A stretch of 64,000 nucleotides of DNA, from assembly GCA_021464245.1 (NCBI GenBank), contig JADCRB010000100.1:223039-287038 (forward strand), written 5' to 3'. Below the pieces are notes generated by a model. That model did not search any database and was not told where the DNA came from. It saw only the letters and a program-made list of their open reading frames with translations. This DNA comes from Carallia brachiata (taxonomy: Eukaryota > Streptophyta > Magnoliopsida > Malpighiales > Rhizophoraceae). Positions 25,701-36,589 of this stretch are shown piece after piece. Every line of letters begins with the position of its first letter. Position 1 is the stretch's first letter. The translations under genes were made by a program, and so were the position numbers.

Positions 25701-27485
25701 CTGCTGGAATTAGATTATGCTAAAATATGCGGCCACTAGCATTGGCCATAGTATGGCAGCCCGTTTGGTTTGGCATGTCATCCTTTCAGACTAAGCTACC
25801 TCCTTGGCCGACAGGCACGGTGATTCAATCTTGATCCCTCATGTAGCCATCAAGCATCATGAAAGCAACTTACAATGCTTTTTTATGCCACAAAATTTGG
25901 AAGTGATTGAATAGATTAGATGCATTAGCTCTCTATTGGTGCTTGTTGGAATCAATTTGTGTTTGCAAGCAGAGAAATTGATTGTTTGCCTATTGAGGGA
26001 GAAGCAGTCTGACTGAACTGGAAAACTGAATAAATTTCGTAGCCCAAGATAACAAATCCGGCCCATGAAAGTTCCCCCCAAGCCTAATTGGATGATTGAA
26101 TATCGACTTGCATTGCCCACTGTAGAATAGGCCTGCCCAGCTTCTTTTTGTTCTTTTTTCCCCTTCTTTATAATTCCCTTTCCATTTATTAGTTTCTGCT
26201 CAACCTCAACCAATTACAAGTTTATTGTCATTCTGACAAGCTGAGATAAGCTTGAAAGTTTCAACCTTACTCGCTCCCTCCCACACGCAAAAGAAAAGAT
26301 GGTAAGCTGACATCAACCGACCTCTTATGTGGTCCATTTATCTCTCTCTCCGTCCTCTTTTTTTTTTTTTTTTTGTCTTCAAAAATAAAAAAATATGGTA
26401 GTGTTTTTCTGTGGAGTATTATACTTATCTCTAAGTGTATAAAAAATTCGTATAATTACGATATATTTTGAATATAAATAAAAAAAAATTAATTATATTA
26501 TTTAATATAATAACACTTGAATTCAAGACTTTATTATCTCTTTTTTACCTCATCTCTTATTAGATAGAAAATGGCCCCCCATCTCTTTGTTACTCTTGGA
26601 TTAATTGCGAAAATTTTCCTTTTATTGCGAGACTACAGTTTTTGGACCATCTGAATTGGTGGATAGAACGGGGATGGCCAATGTTTCATCTCCCTTTGAG
26701 CGAAAGTCTCCGAACCCATTTACCCACAATCATTCGTCCAAAAAAAAAAATACAAATAAATTTTACCCACAATCATAGAGATGCCGGAGCACTATGGACC
26801 ACCCTCCATTGCCATGCGTTATGATATTGATACCACATGCCATGTTTTGAGTTTTGCTTCTAAAGTTACCCTCAAGTTTTGAATTCCAGTAGCATGAGAC
26901 ATGCACACCCACAAACTTTTTTCTTCTTTCTGGTTAGATGTCATTACACATTTGGAGAAGAATTCTGGAAAAAAAAAAAAGGGCGGAGTTTTCAGACCTA
27001 ATGTTAAATAAGTAATGAATATGAGTAAGTGGGATGATATCTAGAAACGTAGCTTCAAAACTTGATGCACTTCACATGGTAGCAAGTTCTAGCGAATGAA
27101 GATGGAAATCATCATGGGTTATGACTCAAGATTTTTTTCTTTTTGCTCTTTTTTTTTCCCACTTCTTTTGTTTTGACGAATATTATTTTGTTATATGCCC
27201 CTTTTGCTTTCAATTATGTTCTTTCTCTTGTAATTGTATGCAAGTGGAGCAATAATTAAATTTTGATCCAACTGACCTTTTGGCCTAACCACTCACTCTT
27301 CAGATCCCAAATTTTGATTTCTTCTGTTGGACAATGACTTGTTCTCCCATTAACGTCATCGCTTATCGCATGCTTAATCAGTTGATTTTTGCAATTGACA
27401 GTCTAATGACAAAAAGACAAAAATTTGCAGACTAGAGAAACCGTTCCGCCCAAAGATTTCTTTTTCAAGCACATGGTGCGCTTTT
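19791..27485. other. Gene-poor intergenic spacer
   Basis: No coding region supported. Long AT-rich stretches with short A/T, GAA and G runs (11 Gs near 21582-21593). Moderately GC-balanced islands at about 22500-22950 and 24300-26300 have no open frame longer than 120 codons and no recognisable protein family. Near 23228 and 23792 two short boxes built on GGGTGCGG are followed by opposite-strand versions of a TAATAAACC/GGTTTATTA motif, possibly the ends of an old element. Confidence 0.5.
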
Positions 27486-27919
27486 AAACTTTTTATCCTC
27501 TTCCTTGACAGCTGAACTATGGGGTCTCTTTTGTGGCCTGCATCTAGCTTGGTATTGTGGTTATCCAAAAATTTACGTACAAATAGATTTTAGTGTAGTT
27601 TTTAATTGTCTGAAATTGAATGTGCCTAATACTTATCTTCTTACTAACATCATCTATAATTGCAAGGACTTCTTGCAGTCAGATTAGAATATAAAATTTT
27701 GTCATGTTCTACGTGAAATTAATTTTATTGCTGATTAGTTAGCAAATCATACTTATTCGCTCGACTAGTACTTTTATTTGTTAATTGCTCCTCCTTTAGT
27801 TTACTTCTTATTTTATATTAAGATATAATTGAGGTTCATTGACCCGTAGTACTCACTAATTTTATAATAGGCTGTTAATACCTCTTTTTAAATAAATAAA
27901 AAAAAAAACTTTTTATCCT
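27486..27919 (+). mobile_element. 5'-truncated LINE fragment (RNase H end) with target-site duplication
   Basis: A short plant LINE 3' end. The open stretch from 27508 reads AELWGLFCGLHLAWYCGYPK followed by IYVQIDFSVV, typical of the RNase H-like C-terminus of these elements. In-frame stops interrupt it (after FLQSD at 27687). It ends in an A-tail at about 27897-27908. The flanking direct repeat AAACTTTTTATCCT occurs at 27486-27499 and 27906-27919, with a few As ambiguous against the tail. Truncation, tail and duplication are the hallmark of target-primed reverse transcription. The insertion is about 400 bp. Confidence 0.85.
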
Positions 27920-30152
27920 TCAGAAAGTGAGGAGTTTCTCAATCATATAAATCATGGAGCATGGACCATTCGTAGAGACTACAGTACAACGCCAGGCGAC
28001 CCACTATCGCAATTTAGCTTCTTGTTATTTTTTTTTTATGGTAAAAAAATATAAAAATAATATTTTATAATCTCATCAAAAAATATTATAAATTTATGTT
28101 TAAAAGATATAAAATTATTGAATAATTATGTCATTTCTCACGCTTAAATTGTAAGTTTAATTTCTTATTAGTAAAAAGCCTCGACCACACATAAATCTCC
28201 CAATTTTGTTAACCAAATTGAAAAATAAAAAAATGACTTGATGCGATAGCCCTATCTTGAATAGAAATCAATCTTGTTGACTTGTAATGATGTGATGAAT
28301 GAACAAAGTATTCATAAAGATACAGTTCGGTAGTTGACAACTTGCATATTTAATTCAGAAGCCTCGCACTTCAAACCTTAATATCTTTGTAATTAATAAA
28401 TTTTTTTGTATAACCAAAGTCATAATTTGCTCCTCAAATTTAACGTTTGTTTATGATTGGTTCCATATAGTTTTTTTTTCCATAGCATGTTCTAAGTTTT
28501 AATTGATTTTTTCATGCAACATGTTTTTTTTTTTGACAAAAGTAGTATTTGAAAAAAAAAAAAAAACAAGTAAATGAGGAAAGAGGATTTCTTCTTCATA
28601 TCAGCATCAACAATTGCCTCAACCTCATAACTATTTATAGCATGAAATATTAAAAACAATAAAGTAAAATTGTAATAATTTTTAATGAAATTTGAAAGAA
28701 TAATTAATCTCTAAGCAAAATGGAATGAGATCATATTATTTTGTATGAATCTACTTTCTGTGCTGTCCATTTCAGTTATTATTTAGTTTAAATCAAGTAA
28801 CCCTTTACCATCAATATTTCTTTAAGAAATTATTTCTTTCAAAAGGGAAATTTTAAAGTGAAAAGTAAGTGTTATCTTTCTAAAGGGGTCATATTTAGAG
28901 AGACACTAGTATTTAGACCCATCATTATTAATATTTTTTTCCTTTTTTAAGAAAACAAAAAAAGAGAATTTGCGTGCGGATTTTGTCTTTTTTTTTCCTT
29001 TTAAGAAAAAAAATTGGGAATTTATTGCTTGTAATCAAGTTGGTTTATGGTTTAATAGAAAGCAAAGAACGTGTTTCAAAGTCAAAATACGATTTCTATA
29101 CATTTAAAGCATGTTTAATCTATTTTTACATATTTTTTACATGCATTTCGTTTTAAATCATTTTTTTAATCAGTCAAATGTACAGGATAACGGTCAAACA
29201 ACATTTCATTAGAAATTGAATTCGATTGAAATGAAACTAACAACAAATGGGATTTGAATGAAACACCCTTAATGAAAATAATGGAAATTTATTGTAAATT
29301 GTGCTTTTGTAGAAATATGTAACCAATGGCGACCACTCTGATTTCTGCAAATTCCAAACGTGGGTCACCCATATATGGTCGTTTCAGAACTGCAAGAGAA
29401 AATATAAACACCATTTATGTATATATATAGAATGAAATCTATGTTTTTTTTTTTTTTTTGATTGATTCTCTTTCTCTATATTTTTTTTTAAAATATTTTT
29501 GGAGTGCTCTGTTGTGTAGGGACTTTTATTAAAAGATTTTTTATTCCAAATTCTTGCTTAGAAGCTTTATTTTACAACGAAGGACAAAGATGACAAAAAT
29601 TCTAAGATTGGTTATATTTCCCTAAATTGGCAGGTGATTTATGAATTTGATCAAGATTTAGGTTTTTACGTACCTTGCCATTGTCTTTCATGAACTTGAT
29701 GCATGCCATTTGCTAGGTACATAATGTTAATGTTCATCTTTCTTGGATCCTCTTCTTTTAATCCAAACATATTATCTTCAGCATGTTATTACGCTTCAAC
29801 TAAGTTATGGTTCATGGAAGGAAGTTTATGAACTTTTTGGTTGGAGTTGAAAGCCAAAACGCATGTTATTGGCGTTAAGAACTTTAAGAAGTCTTAAAGA
29901 TAAAGTTGCTGTGCTGCTCTTTTTGCTAATTCATGGTTTTTATGCATCTTATAAGAGTTCAAAACTGATTACCACATAATTTCATCGACTTCAAAAGGCA
30001 TTTTTTTCTGTTTCATCAATTTGTCCACTCCTACACAGTGCATCAGTCATAGATGCATATTGTTCTCTCTTTGGGGCTAATATATGGACCTCAGTCACGT
30101 AATTGTTGTATTGCAGTCCCTCTAACGCCAAGCAGACAGGACACAAAGGAAG
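27920..30152. other. Intergenic AT-rich spacer
   Basis: No gene recognised. Long A and T runs and short open frames only. The stretch 29500-30000 has more balanced composition, but all frames are closed by stops within about 30-60 codons. Confidence 0.5.
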
Positions 30153-30450
30153 CTAACTAAATCTGATTGCAGTCCCCCTACATTCTGCATACACGTCCAC
30201 AAGTGCATTTCCACAATAAGCATCTGACATGAAAACGAATTTGATTATGCAAGAATGGAGATGTTTCCCCAACGAGATTGAAGCCAAGTTTGCAGTAGCT
30301 TTCATAACACTGGTTAAAGTGGCAAGGTCCCCGCTAATATTGGCTTCATGCATCTTAGTCAACAATTTCAGGCCTTCTTCAAGATGCCCATTTTGAACAT
30401 AAACAGAAATCATGGCTGTCCATGGAACTGACGTTTTATTGCATTTTCAC
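30153..30450 (-). pseudogene. Pentatricopeptide-repeat (PPR) gene fragment
   Basis: The minus strand reads SVPWTAMISVYVQNGHLEEG, then LKLLTKMHEANISGDLATLT, SVMKATANLASISLGKHLHS and CIIKFVFMSDAYCGNALVDV YAEC. This is the repeating pattern of a plant PLS-type PPR protein, about two and a half repeats. These proteins normally have ten or more repeats, start with an organelle transit peptide and are usually intronless. Here the frame is lost on both sides and no further repeats were seen, so it is a relic. Family identity is clear; the parent gene is unknown. Confidence 0.8.
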
Positions 30451-31870
30451 AAATTTCTTCTCAGTTTCTCAAATCTTCTACACCTGGCATACTTGCCAAC
30501 TAAGGAATTTCCAGCCAGGAATTCTGAATCAGCAGTTGTCATAACAGCTTGAGAACGGAGTTACTTGCCTTTTCAAATCCACCGTCTTTGCAGCCATACT
30601 CAACACGGTGTAGGATGTCCCAGTGATGTCCTTTGTCTTGTGATCTCTTTTGATAGATAAGAACATCATCGTCCATTTTAATTTCTGGTCATTTATTTTT
30701 ATTTCACATTTTATGCCTCAGTTTTGTAATATAATTAATTAACTGAAGAGTTAGAAACTATAGTGCCTGTTTCCCATCTAATTGCAGGTTGAACTTTTGA
30801 AATATGCCATAGCTGACCCATCTTCACTAACCTTGCAATTACCCAGTTCTAATATGGGGTCCGACAAAGAGACAAAGATAAAATTTTTTACAATGAAGAG
30901 TATATGGCACCGCTCCAGTCTTTGTGCGTATAAAATGAGTAGTTTTCACCTTATGCTGATAAACTGCCACTTTTTGTTCAGTGAATTCATAAATGAATTG
31001 CGGAGGACGCCATGGTTACCCTTATTTTTGAAGCATTTGTGTATTTTTCCATCATATTGCTTTAGGTTGTCTAATGTATAGTTTTAATTTGCATACGCCA
31101 GAAATTTTGCTAATATCATTTTGGGATGACCAAGAGAAACTCAAGTTGCTTTGTTTTATATAGAACTCTATGGGATTTTTTTTTGTTGAAAATCTTATGA
31201 CAAGTATATTTAACTTTAATTTCATAATTTTTATGATATTTGTATTAATTGATTTAATAAATAATTATTAAATAAATTAATAAATTTCAAATCCAATCCA
31301 CACGTGTAGGTAGACTAAAAAAACATTGTTGATTAACGAAATGATGAAAAAAAATTCATCTATTCGATATTAAATTTGAGAAAAAATCTAAGTGACGTTT
31401 TTAAACAAAAGTATTAGTGAAAGTTTTGTTCTTTATTGTAAACATAAAAGGTGCATGATTAAGCAGACAATGAAGTAGATAGAAAGAAACAAGAGAAAAA
31501 AAAACAACTCAAAAGGAAAGATAACTTAATCAAGCATATAGGCTAGTTTGATACTAAAAATCTCTTCTCGATTTTTCCAGTGTAAGAACTTCGTGCATTC
31601 AAATGCCTTTTTGATTTAATGGAATCCTAGAACCACATTTTTGTAATGAGTCTAGCCTTGGAGAGAGAAAAAATTAGTCCTAAACCTTTAGTTTCTAATT
31701 CAGCTATTTAATTCTCAAAATTTGCCTGAGATAAACACAATAAAGGAAGTCCTCTTTCATTCACAAGGTATCAACAATGTGAAGGTGACATCTGATGATC
31801 GCAATTCCAAATATTTCCATCACTAAGAATCCAAAACCGCCCGATGGCAAAACAATTCTCTGCAGTATGA
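30451..31870. other. Intergenic spacer downstream of the Pol III subunit gene
   Basis: No supported gene. A plus-strand open frame at 30782-31081 follows a good acceptor-like ATTGCAG, but its translation matches nothing I know and lacks neighbouring exons. The right end should include the 3' untranslated region of the minus-strand gene ending at 31871. Confidence 0.4.
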
Positions 31871-34800
31871 CTAATAGATGCCTTCATCTGCAAGGTAATC
31901 GATGAACGAAGATTAGAAGATTAGTTTACAATGGCAAAAGAGCTCACTAATCCCGCCCAACTCACAAATGACAGAAGGAGAAGAAAATGCAGTTGAATTT
32001 GAGATAATTCCAACAAAACGGGACGATAAAGTCCCTTTCAAAGGAAAGTCCATACCATAATTTTCTTCTTCCATGTTGTAATCATCTTCATCATCATCAA
32101 AATCTATGTTCTGCATTAATGAAGAAAGCATTAAAACAGTTCTCCAAAACTCACGACAACGTCAGAGAGCGGGAATGAAAGAGCTATTATGGATTTATTT
32201 TCTAAAAACAATTAAGCCTTCTAGTGAAATAATATTAAAACAGATCAACTAAAAAATTGCCCTACTAAGAAAATCAAGGGGCTCTAGTACAAAGCGAATG
32301 AACACAGATGTTATCGGGATACTTAAATCAAATAGTGCAAGTGCTATCATCAACAAGACAAGATAGCAGTTCAAAATTTTTGGTGAAAACCTGGTTATAA
32401 TCATCATCACTGAGATCTTCCTCCACTTCTTCTTCTTCCATCTCTTCTTCCTCGTCTTCATCTTCTTCCATTTCCTTTCCATCTTTCTCCTTTTGACCCT
32501 AGAAATGATAAACGGATTTGAATATGAAATCATTTGAGAAAAATTTTCAAGCAACAGCTTATACTATGCCGCACACAAAGGTCAAGTCTATGGCCAAAGA
32601 TAAGCTAATTAACAGGCTTCAGTTTAATAGGTAAGTCAGAAGTGTTGCTGAGTGCTTATGGATAGTAGTAGTACCTGAATCTTCTGTTCAAGCTTGTCAA
32701 AGAGATCCAACTTATCTTCGTCTGAAACAAGCATCTTAATCAGAATGAACTATTTGCAGATATCACAAAGCATTCAGAAACACCTGACGACCAATAAAGT
32801 AAGATTGTAATATTCCATCTTACGAACCTGAGACCGGGTTCCATCGCACTTTCTTGTAATTTTGCTTAGCACCTGAAAATCGTTGTGTGATCAAAGGAGT
32901 TTCCAATGTCAACATTGATCCATAATTATGTACAACGGACATCCAAAAGAACATTATGTTAAACATATCATCATCTCATATTTTATAAGTGGTTCAGATG
33001 CCAAAACCTGCAACCAGTTCTTTAGGAAAATTGTCAAACTGCAGAATTTGGTTAAGTGAATCACGTTCCCTTTTTGCCTTTGGCTTTTTCCAGTCAGAAT
33101 ATCTTTCAATATCCAGCTCCTCGCTCTCTGATATAACATCCAACAACAAATAGGAAAAATTTTGAAGATTAGGATCCTTAACTTCAAGCAACAGTGTTTC
33201 CAGAAATGTGGAGCAAATTTTTATGCAGGGAACAGGGGACAATATGGGAGAAGGGTAATAAAAGCTTATAAGCATGAGCAACATAAGCAATAAACTCTGA
33301 CAATGGATGGCATTGTGAACTGACTGCAAGCATGTTGACTTATTGCCCGCATATAGGTTGATACTAGGACTAATGCCACCTTTTTGTGCCGAGAACATGG
33401 GTCAACTAAAAGTTGATGCATGCAAGTTGTTATATTCTCCATTGAATGTCAGAATCTTCTAGGTCTGAAACATTGTGTATCAATTTTGTAACTCTCTCTT
33501 TGTGCCTTGCAAAATATTATCCAAATTTCTTACTTCCTTCTTGGTCCCAGATTGTATCCAAAACAGACATCCTACAGTACAAAAAAAGGTTTTTTTGAAA
33601 AGTATGGTGAAGTGATTTACTAATGACAACAAATCGGAATCAGAAATAGTTGGAGTCATTTATTTACTATTCCAGTCCATTCGCCATCTGTACAAGTTCT
33701 TTTTATTTCCCACATATTTTTTATGGTACATCCAGCATCTTTATGACTCCCTAATTATCATTCGCATTAGAGTCAAAGCCTCAAGATACAATTTGCGTTA
33801 CACACGGTAATCTCAATCTGCAATTTCTACGTATCTCCACCAAATTCTTGTGACAAAAAAAACATACAGCAAATGTAAAGGAAAAACACTTGAATCAGAA
33901 TTGTGGATATCAGTTTATCTTAAACCATCACTCCAACACAAATAAAAAGGCTCTCAAATTTCTATCATTAACATGTTTATCAGCAAATAGAGTAATCAAC
34001 ATAGAAAGAAAGGAGCATCTGTCTTCTTACTAATACTTACTCTTTGCAGGAGTCTCTTGGAGATAATAAGGAGATGCCTTCCAAAACCTAACCAATCGGG
34101 AATTCAAGACAGATAGAAGCTTTTCCTCTTTCACATCCTTGGCATCGGGTAATTCAACTTCCTACCATTGAAAAAAGGAATTTTAGGCAGGAAAGACACT
34201 GGCAAAACATTAAATATTATAACCCCGTATTTCCAGCTTCTACAAGCACAAGAAACCCAGCGATTCAATCATCCAACAAATTACATGTTTTGCATCAAAA
34301 CTACCTTGTTCAAGACCAACAACTAGGTTGACAATCATAAAAAAAATTTCAACCCCCACAAAGTTGATAAAAAGATAGCAAACTTGAAAAGGCAACTAGG
34401 CACAAAATTTTCAAGTTCTATTTTTTCCCCCAACAAAACAACCCCAGACCCAGAAGCCAAATTATAAAAACAGCAACTTAAACCAACCCATATGGTTTCA
34501 CCTCGTACAAAGCAACAAAGACGATAACCCCATACTTTCACCTCGTACAAGCACAGGAAACCTGACCACACTATCATCTAACAAATTACTTGTTTTGCAT
34601 CAGAACTACCTTGTTCGAGACCAACATCTAGGAAGACAACCAACATATAAAAAAAAAAAAAAAAGGAAATGAAACCCTAGAAAGTTCAAATAAAAATGCA
34701 ACTATGCACAACAATTTCAAGTTCTGCTCTTTTCCAACAAAACTTGCTCAGACCCAAAACCCCAATTATAAAAACAGCAACTTTTATAAACCCACATGGA

Positions 34801-35005
34801 TTTAACAAACATCTTACATTAGCTTGACATAGAATTCATCAAAGAACAAACTTGTATGCTCAAACAAACCAATATAAATAGAAAAACAAAAAGAGAAAAT
34901 TGATGGACTCACAGGGAATAAAACAAATGGTTCTTGTCTTCCAAAGCCAAACCCACCACCTCTTCCACCCCATCCCCTCCCTCTTCCTCGCCCTCTAAAC
35001 GACAT
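31871..35005 (-). CDS. RNA polymerase III subunit Rpc31/RPC7-like
   Basis: Probable subunit of nuclear RNA polymerase III (the Rpc82-Rpc34-Rpc31 initiation subcomplex in yeast), which transcribes tRNA and 5S rRNA genes. Eight exons close in phase to 201 residues: 34913-35005, 34041-34161, 33008-33127, 32828-32872, 32675-32721, 32391-32498, 32056-32110 and 31871-31887. The N-terminus is Gly/Arg-rich (MSFRGRGRGRGWGGRGGG), followed by FGFGRQEPFVLFP. The middle has EVELPDAKDVKEEKLL, FWKASPYYLQETP and ERYSDWKKPKAKRERDSLNQ. Near the end are KKVRWNP and KLDLFDKLEQKIQGQ, then a strongly acidic tail with SDDDYNQNIDFDDDEDDYNM and a terminal DEGIY. The order basic/Gly-rich N-terminus, WK(A/K)SP core, acidic C-terminus fits plant Rpc31-like proteins. 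Intron 1 contains a tandem duplication. The acidic tail alone could suggest a histone chaperone, but the conserved core argues against that. Confidence 0.85.
34218..34812. repeat. Tandem duplication in intron 1 of the Pol III subunit gene
   Basis: Two copies offset by about 305 bases (about 34218-34522 and 34523-34812). Shared landmarks are ATAACCCC, ACAAGCACA, TGTTTTGCATCA followed by AACTACCTTGTTC, TTTCAAGTTCT and ATTATAAAAACAGCAACTT. The copies have diverged by substitutions and small indels; copy 2 ends about 100 bases from exon 1. Confidence 0.85.
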
Positions 35006-35535
35006 CAGCGCAACAAAAACGCACACCCACCCGCACACACTCACACAGTCGATCACCTTCCCAGCGTTTCTGCAATTATGGGCAGAATATTTTTGGAAAT
35101 AAGCGAGAAATAATGTCCCACCGTGTAAATTGATAATATCAAACAAGATTTCCTAGCCGTTGATTTGAAATTCACCCCATCTTTCAGACTTATCCAACGG
35201 TGAATGAAGATAAATAATAATTTAAATAAAATTTTAGAGTTAATAACATAATTTTTATGTTGGACATTTGTTGTTACCTTATGTGAGAGTATTTATGAGT
35301 CATAATTTTTGGGATTAATACTGCATTTTCAGACACAATTGAAGATTATTTTGTTGAATATATTTAAAATTCAAACTATAGAGGATTATATTGTTGAAAA
35401 TATTTCTTTTTTTTTTTGAAATATTTGAAATTCAAACTGTTGAATTCGTTAGATGTAAGTATAAGAAGACCGTAAACAAGAAACTTAGTTGACAGCATGC
35501 AATTTTTATAAATGGGGCGTTGTCTATCTATGTAA

Positions 35536-35860
35536 TGTTCAATAGTGTGCAGAAATTCTTATGGGGCCTTGATAGATGGCCAAGCAGGAACAAGAATAAC
35601 TAGATCAGCCATTCAAGCCGAGGCATGGGCTTTACTCGAAGGACTACCATGGATTGTAGCCAGAAATCCTGAGTCATGTGTCCTTGAAACCGATTCCAAG
35701 GTTTCATACTCTGCCGTTATAGATCATTCGGAGGATGGTCCATGGGAGATCCGTAATATAGTTAGTGACATTAGGAAGCTTCTTTTACATGTTCAGTATT
35801 GCTCCTTTTCATGTATTGCTAGAGAGGCTAACAAAATTTTTGATTGGATTGTAAAATAGT
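35536..35860 (+). pseudogene. RNase H-like (RVT_3) fragment
   Basis: An open stretch reads CRNSYGALIDGQAGTRITRS, then AIQAEAWALLEGLPWIVARN and VLETDSKVSYSAVIDHSEDG, ending in REANKIFDWIVK before a stop. This is the RNase H-like domain common in plant LINE-derived proteins, with the AEAWALLEGL helix and the ETDSK acidic strand. The first strand (normally a DG motif preceded by a tryptophan) and everything upstream are missing, and no A-tail follows. It is a relic of a LINE or of a domesticated RNase H-like gene. Confidence 0.7.
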
Positions 35861-36115
35861 CTAGGGTAAAACTATGTCCAATGGACTAAGTAGGCACATT
35901 TACCAACAGAATTATCTGTACTGTTATCTTCTAATATTTCCACCTCGAAGCTGCCTATTAATTGTCAAAAAATCTATGTAATGTTCAAGGAATATTGTAC
36001 CTCCACTACCACACGATTTTTGGACACTAGTTCGTAATATAAGTATGAGAGATGGAAATAAAACAAACAAGCACTTATTTATAATTCTAAATTTTTTTAT
36101 TATTATTATTACTCT

Positions 36116-36589
36116 AATTTGAAACAACATTTAAAAATTTAAATCAGATCAGTCGGTCGGATCGGTCAATCAATGACCAGCCGAGAGTCCGGTCTGATAG
36201 ATGTAAATTTTGAATAATAACTTGGATCGGTCAACAATTGATAAAAATTGATGAAAATCGGACCGATTAAATCGGTTTAATGAAATTGAAAAATTTATAA
36301 ATTATAATTTAATTTTAAATATTATTTAAATTATAATTTAAGTACTAAATTTAATTAAAAAATTTAATTTAATCTTAAATTTGATTAAAATTTTTAATTT
36401 AATTCTTAAAATTAAAAAAAATTAATATTTAATCATTATTTATAATTATAATTTTTTAATTACTTTTATACATATATATTATTAAATATCAATTTAAATA
36501 TATATTTCATCGATTTAATTAATTAAACTTTAACTCACTAATACTTTTAATTTAATGATCGGTTCAGTTCTGACAACATTAATTTGAAA
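36116..36589. mobile_element. hAT-like MITE, copy 1
   Basis: About 456 bp (36125-36580) flanked by the direct repeat AATTTGAAA at 36116-36124 and 36581-36589. The ends carry CGGTCGGATCGG (left) and CGGTTCAGTTCTGACAAC (right), with an AT-rich centre. The same end/centre/end plan recurs at 49647-50141 and 55664-56148. No coding capacity. The 8-9 bp target duplication fits the hAT superfamily. Confidence 0.75.

Noticed and set aside
25857..26213. 118-codon minus-strand open frame
   Set aside because: No recognisable family, no supporting exons and low-complexity lysine-rich start; treated as chance.
30782..31081. Plus-strand frame of 99 codons after an acceptor-like AG
   Set aside because: No known domain and no partner exon; composition like the surrounding spacer.
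31913..32554. NAP1-type histone chaperone, suggested by the acidic DDDEDD stretches
   Set aside because: Upstream exons contain the Rpc31-like core (FWKASPYYL, YSDWKKPK, KVRWNP) and a Gly/Arg-rich start not found in NAP1.
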